This document shows positions 1-10,900 of a stretch of 64,000 nucleotides of DNA, piece by piece. The number at the start of each line of letters is the position of its first letter. The first letter of the stretch is position 1. The position numbers were made by a program, and so were the translations under genes. Below the pieces are notes generated by a model that worked only from the letters and a program-made list of their open reading frames with translations, did no database searches and had not been told where the DNA came from. This DNA is from Macquaria australasica. Lineage: Eukaryota; Chordata; Actinopteri; Centrarchiformes; Percichthyidae. Where the stretch lies: the NCBI GenBank assembly GCA_005408345.1, contig SEMN01000534.1:186001-250000 (forward strand), written 5' to 3'.

Positions 1-594
1 AAAGTCCGAATCCTCTGTGACATAGACGATCTTTGATACCGGTGTCCACTTGACTCTAATGTCAATTCATGCTCTTAAACCTAACTTAACTCAGTTGGAG
101 ACGTGTCTCTTAGTAAGTACCATATATACGCTACTGTGTATTTTATTGTGACTAGACGGAGACTATAGTAAATTATGTAATTTTCCCGTGGACACCTGGC
201 TTGACATTAAGGGATTTAAAAACATGGAAGCATTTGAAACTTGACGCAATACAGCTCACCGTCTGCTAATAGCTAACTCACATAGCTAATAATGTAGTGG
301 AACATTAGTTAGACTGATGTAGCAGCCTTACGGGATAATCATTCACAGCCTAGTGACAGCGTACATTTAACTTGTTATTAGTAGGCTACTACCTCATGTT
401 TGTTCTCCCTTTAACCACGAGCCACAGAAGACCGGAAGTTAGTTCCTTCAAAATAAAACTAAGTGTCAAGATAATAACTAAAATATTCTTATTTAAATTC
501 TGAGTGATGTTAAGATATCCTAGAAGATTTCCTGCATTTTAATTGAACTGCTAACCACTTACTGTGTTTAGCCATTTTTTTGTTATTACCTCAG
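1..594 (+). promoter_or_regulatory. 5' flank of abcb9, probably with promoter and untranslated exon
   Basis: No coding sequence is seen here. An ETS-type core (ccggaagt) lies at 432-439. A pyrimidine-rich tract ending in CAG at 592-594 looks like a splice acceptor, so the first coding exon may begin at 595, preceded by one or more untranslated exons. The known mammalian ABCB9 gene also has a non-coding first exon. No TATA box or clear donor was identified, so the transcription start is not placed. Confidence 0.35.
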
Positions 595-625
595 AACTGT
601 CCGTATAACTATCCTGATAATCAGC

Positions 626-3600
626 ATGGGCATCAAAGTAGCTGTGAGCTGCACTGTGTTGTACATCCTACTGGACGTGGTTGTCACCACTGTCCTATAC
701 ACACACGGATCACACTTGAGCATATTCAAAAAGGAAGCCCTGAACTTTAACATCCTCCAGTCAGCGTTGGACCTCTGGGGGACTGTACTGCTCAGAGCCT
801 CCCTGCTGCTGGGAGCCTCCATAGGGGTGTCATGGAATCGAGAAGATGGCCCACCGAGGGTCGCTAAACTCGCCACCCTCATTCTCCTCATCTGCATGAT
901 CGTCATCACCTACACCCTGGCCAAGCTGCTGATGCTGACCGAGGTGGGGCCTCTGGCCCAGCAGCCCTGGTTTCTGAGCCTGACTTGTTGGACTTGTGCC
1001 TCCTCCCTGGGTGTCCTGCTGCTCTGGAGGCTGCTGGGGAACGAGTCCAACTCGGCGAGCAGTCACACCAGCAGCAGCTGTAGAGGAGGAAGAGGAGGAG
1101 GAGGGGGCTCTGAGGACACTGAAAAGCTGGTGGAGACAGCTGGTGAGGAGGAGCAGCAGGTGGGGTGTGAGAGGAAGAAGAAAAAGGAGGAGGGAAGCCA
1201 GGAGAAGGAGAAGACCAGCTCTGGGGCTACACTGGGACGTCTGCTGAACTACTGCAGAAAGGATGGCGGGCTGCTGTCTGTAGCTGTCCTCTTCCTCCTC
1301 ATCTCTGCTGTGTGTGAGTGTCCTAGTAACATAAACCAGTCCAATCGCAGTGTTTACACTTGTCTGTTACAAAGGATTGCAACATGTTGTGCAATAGCTC
1401 AACATAGTCTTTCTATGGCAATTGTGTTTAAGTAGAGTCTGTAGGTTATGACTCACTGTCATTCCAGATTATACAGCACTTTAATCTTTGCTTTCATCAA
1501 GTTCAACTAAGTGCAACAATAGTAGTAACAGTACTAACTAAATACAAAGACTTTGTTTTCTTTATTTGATACCACAGACATAAAAAGAAAGAAACAGAAT
1601 TAGAGATAGGAACAGAGGTGGAAGGACTTTATATTGCCTTTATTGAAGATGCAGTGCATTTATGGGCGCAGTGTTTTTCAGGACATATTACATATTAACT
1701 CACATAATAAGCTTCAAAGCAGCACTCCCTAAAGTGTGGCCTGAATGCCAAAAACGCATCACCTTTAAAACGACTCCCAACAGTGTAAATTAAGGCCCTC
1801 TTAACAAGGGCTGCAGCTAGTTTTTATTATTGATTTGTCTGATGATTCTTTTCTCAATTCATCATTTGGTCTATGAAATGTCAGAATATTGAGAAAAATG
1901 TCCATCAAAGTATCCCGGAGACCAAGGGGACTTTTTCAGAATTGTTTGTTTTCTTCGTCTAACAGTCCAAAACCCAAAGATATTTAGTCTATTAACAAAG
2001 AAAAGCAGCAAATCCTCACGACTGAGAAGCTGGAACCAGAGAAATTAGGAAAGCTCATTACACGTATGGAAAATCAGTTCCACCAAGACCTAAAAGTATG
2101 TGTGGACAGCCCTTACATTGTATTCCGGTCTCTCTCTTTAACCTACAGGTGAGGCCTTCATACCTTACTACTATGGGCAAGCAATAGACAGCATTGTGGT
2201 CCACCAGAGCATGGAGTACTTCGCTAAGCCTGTGATCACACTGTCAGTACTGGCCTTTGCCAGGTGAGTATCTACAGGTTGTCTTCTGACGGCGGAATCA
2301 GCAGTGAGGGTGGGTGAAGGGTTTGGACAGGATGCATGTCACTGTGTGCATTTTCAAAATAAAATAACTGGCCTTAGAGAAACACTATAATTACAGATCA
2401 GTTGCAGACATAAAGAGTTCTAGTTTGCAGGACTTTCATATAAACAAATGCCTGTGTCACCTTAAGTGACATGTGCATGTGTTGCAAACTAGAACTCTAA
2501 TGTTTTACTTACTGTAACAGTAAGTTTTTTGCCATTTTGCCATTGGTGAACAGTACACAGAGATGGCAGGGATCAGGAAAGAGAGTGTGATGATGTAATT
2601 ACATATGACAAAGCCGCTCAACTAGTTTTGAAGCCAGGACGTCACACGTGTCCCATGTGCCAAACTTAAAGAAATGCTTTATGACACCTTCACCCTCTCC
2701 TCAGTTCACTTGCAATGGGAGTACGTGGAGGAGTCTTCACCTTGACATTTGCGAGATTAAACCTCCGGTTCAGGAACCATCTCTTCAGAACTCTGATGAG
2801 GCAGGAAATTGCCTTTTTTGATGAAAACCATACAGGTGATATAGGAACACTATTTCTCCTCCTGTATGTGGGCCTTCTTCATTAAAAGAGCAGTCCTTCT
2901 AATGTAATTGCATGCTGATATCACCCTGTAGGTGACATAATTTCGCGTCTGTCAGCTGACACCACCCAGGTGAGCGACCTCATCTCCCAGAACATCAACG
3001 TCTTCCTGCGGAGCACCATCAAGGGCGCTGGCTTCTTCATCTTCATGTTTGGGATGTCCTGGAAGCTCACACTGGTGGCCATCATGGGATTCCCCTTCAT
3101 TGCCATTGTCTCTAAACTTTACGGCGAATACTACAAGGTGAAGCGGTGTCGCGTCTGTGTTGTCATCCTTTCATTTGCGGATGAGATTAAACAAACTTCT
3201 TTTATATTTTTTTGTCCCAGAAATTAACCAAAGAGGTGCAAACAACCCTCGCAGAGGCCAATAAAGTTGCAGAAGAAACCCTTTCAGCCATGAGGACGGT
3301 GCGGAGCTTTGCCAACGAGGATGGGGAGGCTGACTCCTACTACGCCAAGCTTTTGTTCATGTTCCAGCTCAACAAAAAGCAAGCCCTGGCCTATGCTTGC
3401 TACATGTGGTCCAGTTGTGTAGGTATCAGCAGTTGCCCCAATGTTATTTATTTATTGATGTATGTTACAGTGTGGGCATCAACAGAGTGTGTGTGTGTTT
3501 TTCAGATCTCAGAGCTGGCTTTAGAGGTTGCTATCCTCTATTATGGCGGCCACCTTGTTGTAACTGGTCAGATGACTAGTGGTGCCTTGATATCTTTTTT

Positions 3601-6592
3601 CATATACATGCTCGAACTGGGAGAATGTCTTGAGGTATTTCATCTGTTTTGTTCATTTATTTCATTATGTTTGAATGAAAACACTTCAAAGATACTAATC
3701 CTATTTTATTTTACAGAGTATAGCATCGGTGTACACAGGCCTCATGCAGGGTGTTGGAGCTGCTGAGAAGGTTTTCGAGTACCTGGACAGGAAACCCAAA
3801 CACCCGGCCGATGGCACAGAGGCTCCAGACACATGCACCGGTCTGGTTGAATTCAAAGACATCACGTTCTCCTACCCAACACGCCCTGAGATTGATATTC
3901 TAAAGGTTTGTTCTGAGGGATCTTACTGCCACTGTGAGTTGATGAACTGTATATAACTCTTCACACCAATCAAAACATATCTATATGTATATCTCTTTTT
4001 ATGGTGGGACGTGTCTAATTTTGGAAGTTTGAAAAAAGAAATCACTTCCTGGATTGGTGTGCTTTGCAGGGAGTGTCATTCACTCTGCGGCCCCGGGAGG
4101 TGACCGCCCTTGTGGGACCTTCAGGCAGTGGAAAGAGCTCCTGTGTGAGTCTGCTGGAAAACTTCTACCTTCCTCAGCAAGGCCAAGTGCTGCTGGATGG
4201 GAAGCCAATTCACACCTTTCGGCACGACTACCTCCACTCCAAGGTCAGTCTACACCTGTGGAATTGATAATCGAGTTTCCAGGAGGGACAGAAACATGGC
4301 GGCAGAAAAACAAAACTGCTCTGTGGCTGATATAACTTTTTGTTGGAGACCTTAAAAGATGTAAGGATTGTTGAACAACCTCGATGTTACGAGGTTGTTC
4401 AAACAAGTGTTTGAAAAGATGAACGAAGCTTCTTCTGTTATATTTCCGGCAGATTAGACGCTTCACAGCGGACGAACCACAGTGCACATGTCAAAAGAGT
4501 TACTATATTCTGATTAAATTCTTTGGGGCATGTAAACACACATCTTATCGGATCACTTTATTTAGCGTCCATGTAAACAGTTAAGTTGGAATCTCTAATC
4601 AGAATGATTTCAGTCGGGTTGAAGAAATATTGCCCACATAACCGCAGCTAATGTGTCAGTCTGTCTCTCAGTACTTTCCAACTTTACTACCCTTTTTGTG
4701 GCACTCAAACCAAAGCCTATTGGTTCCTACTGAGGATGTTGATTTTTAAAAACAGGTCACAAATATGTCATTTGTTTTTTTTAAAGGGCTAGGTAATTCC
4801 CTAAAACAGCTGGACACTGTAGTTTTTAGCAAACATTGCTCATTTGTTGGGGACTATTTTCAGCAATGGATTAATACACGTTGGGTGCTCTACTGAGTAT
4901 TTATGGGCAGCAGGACGGTGTATTAGAGGTGAACTCCCAGAGTGACAGTGTGGCTCACTGATGTGTGTTTAATAGTTTTTGGACAACAGTGGAGCTCTAT
5001 GACACAGAGGGATATCAGACTTTTGCTACACACTCGTCCTCCAGAACACACTAGGATCAGTCCCTTGTTGGTTAAAGTCTTTCACACATAAAGCCATCCA
5101 TTTGTTTTTTTGTTTCTGCAGGTAGCTCTCGTTGGCCAAGAGCCTGTGCTGTTTGCCCGGACGGTTGAGGAGAACATCACCTACGGCCTGACTGACACCC
5201 CCATGGAGGCCGTGAAGCAGGCGGCCACAAAGGCTAATGCTCACGATTTTATCACCACCCTCCCTAAAGGCTATGAGACAAGTAAATATTTTATGTGCTC
5301 ATTTATAAGTCAGCCATTGATGTATTAGTAATGGACAAGGGTAGATAAGCTAAGACACCTAGTCAGTGATCATCATAGTGGAAACAAACACTAGGAGACA
5401 ATTGTCAGTATTATTGTTAGAGAATGGATGATTTATGTTTTTCCTATACCATATATGTACACTTGTATGACTTACCTGAGTCTAACACTATTTACCTTTA
5501 GTTTTAGATTGTAATGTATTGCCCTCGTACTAGCTTCCCTGAGCTGGTCTCCTGCTAGAAATCCCACGGTTAGTTTTTAGGCTTAATGGGATCTTGTCCC
5601 AAGTTACATCTCAGTTATTACTTTGTTTTGAAAAGTACTACATAAATTAAGTTGGAATAGATACAGTATTTATTATTGATACAAATAGCAGTTTTAATCT
5701 AAAAATATCAGACCTCACCAGCCACATCCTACTTATTCTGGTGTATACTGCTTTGGAGTACAATTCCAATTTGGCCAGGGACCTTTGTTGCATGAGATCC
5801 GTCCTCTACACTTGTTTCCACTCACCTCTCCACTGTCCACTATCCAAACACAGCCAACAATGGCCATGAAAATATAAAAAGGCCTAATGGGCAACTACGT
5901 TTTATGTTTTATAAAAAGGAAATGGATCGAACTGTCATCTGTGCAATCATAAAGATGAAGTCATGCAGCTGAATTATTGCTCCTGGATATTCCCCAGGTG
6001 TTGGAGAGAAAGGCACCCAGTTGTCAGGGGGGCAGAAACAGAGGGTGGCCATTGCAAGAGCTCTCATCCGCAATCCTCATGTTCTTATCCTGGACGAGGC
6101 GACCAGCGCCCTGGATGCAGAGAGTGAACACATCGTAAGTGAAAAGCTACATTTACTAATACCAAATGAAATCTGGTGTGCAGGTGGCCGATAATAATCC
6201 AGTAACATAGCCCTGCGATAAATACTACATTAGTGTATTTTTTAATGTGTTGATCTCTATATCTGCTGCAGGTTCAGCAGGCTCTGAACAACATCATGCA
6301 GGAGCACACCGTGTTGGTGATCGCCCATCGGCTCAGCACAGTGGAGAAGGCAGACAACATCATTGTGATCGACAGGGGCTGCGTGGCCGAACAGGGTTCT
6401 CACAGTCAGCTGATGGCCAGCGGGGGGCTGTACTACAAGCTGGTGCAGAGGCAGGTCCTGGGCATCGAGACAGGGGCAGAGGTCCTGAACCCATCTGAAA
6501 AACTCAGCTGGAAGTCTGATGGTGGAAGGCAGCGGAGAAGACAAAGCAGCAGCAGCAGCGCCAGTGAGTCCGAGTGCAATGTTCGCTACTGA
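626..6592 (+). CDS. abcb9: ABCB9 (TAP-like) lysosomal peptide transporter, complete, 11 coding exons
   Basis: Half-type ABC transporter; the family works as a homodimer pumping peptides from cytosol into lysosomes. Exons: 626-1313, 2149-2263, 2705-2835, 2932-3137, 3221-3418, 3506-3634, 3717-3905, 4070-4243, 5122-5281, 5998-6134, 6272-6592. All phases agree and give about 815 aa (human about 766). Residues 1-140 form a hydrophobic four-helix TMD0, followed by a Gly-, Glu- and Lys-rich linker (about 145-205) longer than in mammals. The core membrane domain runs about 210-500. In the nucleotide-binding domain I see Walker A (GPSGSGKSS, about 568-576), Q-loop Gln616, signature LSGGQKQR (about 672-679), Walker B LILDE with Glu697, and H-loop His728. 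No catalytic residue is missing. Adjacency to vps37b matches human 12q24 and favours abcb9; a teleost TAP2-like paralogue (tap2t) is the main alternative. The ATG at 626 gives an N terminus aligning with human ABCB9. Confidence 0.88.
1806..2050. repeat. Interspersed repeat, AGGGCTGCAAC family, copy 1 (abcb9 intron 1)
   Basis: The block starts with agggctgcagctag and runs through attgatttgtctgatgat, matching in order the copies at 13877, 38735 and 40785. The family is a short non-coding element starting near agggctgcaac and ending near gttgcagccct, so its ends are inverted. It is probably a non-autonomous DNA transposon. This copy is diverged and its right end is not clear. Confidence 0.6.
2414..2498. 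repeat. Perfect 16-bp inverted repeat in abcb9 intron 2
   Basis: The arm agagttctagtttgca at 2414-2429 is the exact reverse complement of 2483-2498, with a 53-base spacer. The spacer itself contains a short palindrome (gtcac and gtgac flanking cttaa). It could be an old inverted-repeat element or a structured intron segment; no function is inferred. Confidence 0.6.
4371..4402. repeat. Perfect 13-bp hairpin in abcb9 intron 8
   Basis: The arm ttgaacaacctcg (4371-4383) pairs perfectly with 4390-4402 around a six-base loop. The surrounding 878-bp intron (4244-5121) shows no coding sequence. This is probably part of a degenerate inverted-repeat element. Confidence 0.55.
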
Positions 6593-6938
6593 GAATGAAC
6601 TGCAGTGCGTGGAAATGGGATTGGACTGCTGGGTGTTTTTTGAGGGTTGATAGCATTTTTGGACATTTTGGGATTCAAACCACATGTACTGTAGAAGATA
6701 TTTTGTGCAGATATTCACTACCATTTTCATGCAAAGAGTAGAAAATGTCCTCAAACATAATACAGACCACAGAACACTCAAAACGCTCCACTGAAATCCA
6801 GGATCTTGGTATATTTGTACGTGGAAATTGTCATCAGGTTATGATCCACTTATAGATGAACTTAGTAGCATTATTATGTTAAAAATATAGAGTTGAATCT
6901 ATCAGAATATATCAAAGAGGGTTGGCATTGCCAGTGGA

Positions 6939-7067
6939 AATAAAACTTGAATGAATGTCCAACATGATCACTAACTGATTATAGCTTTAAGAATAGGCAA
7001 CGTGTTGCCGCTGGTGTACTGTATTGTTTTTTTTAACCACCTCATCATTGCACTGCAGACAAATAAA
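6939..7067 (+). terminator. abcb9: abcb9 polyadenylation signals
   Basis: AATAAA hexamers occur at 6939-6944 and 7062-7067, about 350 and 470 bases after the abcb9 stop. A further one lies near 7313. The 7062 site is followed by a T-rich stretch and is the likeliest main site. The region 6593-7740 is otherwise 3' UTR and intergenic DNA without a recognisable gene. Confidence 0.5.
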
Positions 7068-7740
7068 TTATTGTTTTATTGAAGTGTTCCTCAGCATTTA
7101 CTTTTGTTTTTATGTTGATTTTAATGTAGCAGATGTGTAAATGTGTTTCTTTTCAAGACTGTTTAAGAAAGTGCTGTAATGACAACACAGAAAAGACAGG
7201 TGTCTTTGTCTGTTGAACTGAATGTACTAAAAGAGATGTATGATTGTCTGTGGTGAGGATACATCTATTAATAACACTAGAGATACACAATGTAATTGTA
7301 TAAATCACTGTAAATAAAAAACATGTAATGAACACTGTAAAAAATATACTGCATGTTGGCCTTTATGGAAACAAACATGTTGGATTAATGCCAAATGGTG
7401 CATTTAAAGTCTCTTTGTAAACTTTCCTTTTCAGATTTCAGTCGGCATTAACGTGGATTGTGAAACATTGGAAGTATTTTGAAGGGTGTTTTCTCCACTG
7501 TCAGGCACAAAGCTAGTGCCAGTCCCATCACTCTGTCTTTTCTATCCCACTCCTGCCTGCCAGAAGCTAGGTGTGAGGTGATGACTTTAAAGATATTTTA
7601 TTTAAGATATGTTTATATAGCCCTGATTTGCCGCCAAAGTAAAATTCTGCATGTTTCTGTATGTTATTAAAATGCTAAGAAGTAGCTGACCGAGTCGAAT
7701 TTAGTAAAAGATAAAGCCAGCGCTACTACACCTTGGTTAT

Positions 7741-7918
7741 TGCTCAATTGACGTCCTTTGTGGGGTTTACCGGTAATTGCAATATGTCTGACAGCACGTG
7801 AAGGCAGCACTGGGCCTGTATCTGACTACTTCCTGTAAGGGAAGCTCAGTCAGCTGTCACAATCTGAAAGGCGAGCAGAGGGAAGACAGGCGAGGAGAAA
7901 CACCCAACAAGAGCTAAA
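7741..7918 (+). promoter_or_regulatory. vps37b: vps37b promoter and 5' UTR
   Basis: This segment directly upstream of the vps37b ATG carries a CRE-like tgacgtcc near 7750, an E-box CACGTG at 7795-7800 and an ETS-like acttcctg near 7828. No TATA box is evident. These motifs fit a broadly expressed housekeeping gene, but each is short enough to occur by chance. Confidence 0.4.
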
Positions 7919-10900
7919 ATGTCTAGTTTTTCCAACAAGTTTAGCGGCTACACGATGACTCAACTCAACGAAATTCTGGAGGACGACGAAAAACTCTCAA
8001 AAATGGTACAGGAGATGGACGAGGTACGTTAAGCTATTGGCTTTTGTAGTCCAACGTTAGCTACTGACTCCCTTTTCTCGGTCACTGTTTTTCCCTCTAC
8101 CCTTTGTTGTGCTTTCCCAACATACGCTCGGTACAGTTAACAAAAATGGTTGCTTCGAATCACGTTTAGGATTTGATCAGAAATATGTGTCAAGCGAACT
8201 AAAATGTTCCGAAACCTAAAACAGGGTGCAAATCGTTAACCTTGGGACGGAGCAGGGGCAAGCATTGTCTCAAGTTTTAACACAGCGAGGATTCCCAGTT
8301 TACGACGTTGTCGCTCAAAAACACAGACGACAGAAGCTTGTCTATATTCAGTAGTATGTAGGGACAATAATGTAATGGCCACACTAATGCTGAGTCATTT
8401 TCAGAAAACATTCAAATTTAAGCAGTGGCCTAGCTTCGACGCACTTTTCAGACAGGTCGTCATGCCAAACTCCGCTCACAAATCTGCCAATTTATGGCTG
8501 ACTTTTCTGCCGTCACACGTAGACCGTTTCCGAGGAAAACAGTACTTAACACCCTTATCTAAAATATGAATTAGTAACCAGCTCTATGTACCCCCAGAGA
8601 GCCATAAGTAATACTTACAACATTATAACAGATGTTATTCGCATCAGTTGCAGTGTTGTTGAATAAAGATATGCCGAAATCACCAGATTATTTTATATAC
8701 CCAGAATAGGTCTGAAACTATGCTACATGAAGTATGTGAGGCAAACTAACATTAATTGACACTTTCAGAGTTGCTTCTCCTTACAGGCTCCTATCTGGAC
8801 TCCGTGACCCAGCTCCAGTAGCACAAGGACTCAGCAATTTCCATTTAATTAATTAATTTGTACCTGCTTTGCATTCTATCATAAGTTTGCCCTTGTCACG
8901 ATAAGCAGTTGATAAGCCTCAGTTTTTCCATACACAGAGCGATTACAAGCCACAGTCCCTGGAAAGGTTTTACTGCAGACAGACATTTGCCATATCAAGA
9001 GGGAGTGCTAAGAGATTAGACAGATTTTTATACAGGATTTGTCCTAATGATTATTCCCCATGCTGCTGCTCCTTCCAAAATAGTCAGTTCCAGTGTGGGC
9101 TTTAATCTACCCTGATGTCCTGCTGAATCTGCCCCAGCACCAGATCCCCACGTGTTGGAAGAATTTTCCCACTGTACTCGTTCTCGTCAGGGAACCCTTT
9201 CTTCCTCCAGTTCTCACCCTACAACTTGGACCTGATCAGCAATTACAAACATCAAACACACATTTTCAAGATACAGGAATTCTTCTTGTCTGTTGTCATG
9301 GTGCTATGGCATTCACTCTGGCAAATTTCAGCACATTTTGCGTAAGAGCGAGGACTCATTGCCTGAAATGTGTCGAAAGCCTGTCTTCTCAGACATGAGA
9401 TAAGCTACTGTATGAGTTTCATCTCACAAAAGCAAGAAGAATACAGTATGGTATTATTAGCTATTTGGATGAATGTTGTGCTGTGAGCTGGCCTTTTGTG
9501 TTGTCGGTTCTGTTTTTGATCCACACCCTGTCTGATTGTCTCCATGGTTTCATTGTCGTCTTCCCGTAGGTTACACAGAGGGAGGGACTTGTTTACTGCA
9601 ATGACACTGCAGTTGTTGACTTAAAATCAGTCACAAGATTATGGGAGAGAGATGGAGGCGAATCAGCCAAGTAAAGACATGCCCTAAGCTTAAAGGTGGA
9701 ACTGTCTGGGAAATTCTTTCTTTGTAACACACAGGGATGGGTACAAAGGCAGTGGGTGTCAGAAGGCGTTGAGTGAAACCTGAGAGTTCTGAGAAGTACT
9801 GAGTATACACCTGTACTATGTAGACACAAACCCTTACCTGAGATGTAGACACATGCTTTGCTGTAGGTAGTCATCTTGTCATTTAGCAAAACACACAGTG
9901 AAGGCAGCACATGTTAGCAGCACCCTTTGAATAATGCAAATAGTGCTGTCAAGAATTTGTTTAGATTCAGTGCATCCTGCTTTTTCACATGAATTGACGT
10001 GTTGTACCGGTAGATACTGTATATCACTAATGTTGTTATACAGTAAATGTGACGTGTGTGTGTGTGTGTGTAATAGGCAATAATAGGCAAGCAGGCTGCA
10101 AGATATTTAAAATCATAGGATCTTTTCAGCAACATTTTGATCGGCTACCTTTTTGAGTGTCCGCTGAGCTAAAGCCAGTGTGAACTTGATTTTATAATGT
10201 GACATCCCCCCCCCCCACTCCCCCACACACACACATTTCTGCTCATTTTAAGCTTTCGATTCTGCTTTACATTTTGAAGTGAGTTAAGATTAAGCTGAGC
10301 GCTGTCTCTCGCGTTTGGATTCTTATCTTTTTGAGGTCCTCACTAATCCGTGAACAGGGTTTTACAGAGCATGCGTGCTGAAATTCAAGTCCAATTTGTA
10401 TCGTTTTATAATGGAACAGATATAAGTCAGGGGTTTCAAAGACTCAGACTGTGGGCCTCTTCTCAGTCAAAGCTTGGAAAAAGGCACCCCTTGTTTACTT
10501 GCGTAGTTTCGCTCAATTCCTGGATGCCTCAGGGATGTTATTTGATCCCATAGACACTCAACAATTGAGCCAAGATAACCTAATATTGCTGTTTCACACA
10601 TCTTCAGACTACACCAAATACATAAAAAGGTCTGTCCTAAGGCATTTATTAGTTTCTGACTCTGGGAAATTGGGATAAACGGTAACATTTCCCAAAACTA
10701 CTGTTTCTATCTCTTTAACCAAATCGCACAGATTTAGGCTATTCTAAGTGATCTCCTTTTGATAACTAATGCAATGTTTTTTTTTTACTTCCATTCACTG
10801 AGCCTCTCCTGAAACTGTTTGGAGCCCCCCCTGGGGAGGCCCGCCTCTGGAATAAGTGCCTTGCTCAAGGGCTGTTTAATTGGGATGGATTCAAACATTT

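Noticed and set aside
830..1247. Alternative frames over abcb9 exon 1
   Set aside because: They overlap the well-supported first coding exon and match nothing.
3397..3418. Alternative donor at 3423 for abcb9 exon 5
   Set aside because: Using it would need a different exon 6 acceptor and make the segment one residue shorter than human ABCB9; the chosen gtaggt donor at 3419 keeps equal length.
7919..8023. Considered VPS37C or VPS37A for the ESCRT gene
   Set aside because: The C-terminal PGFIMQ end and the neighbouring abcb9 point to VPS37B.
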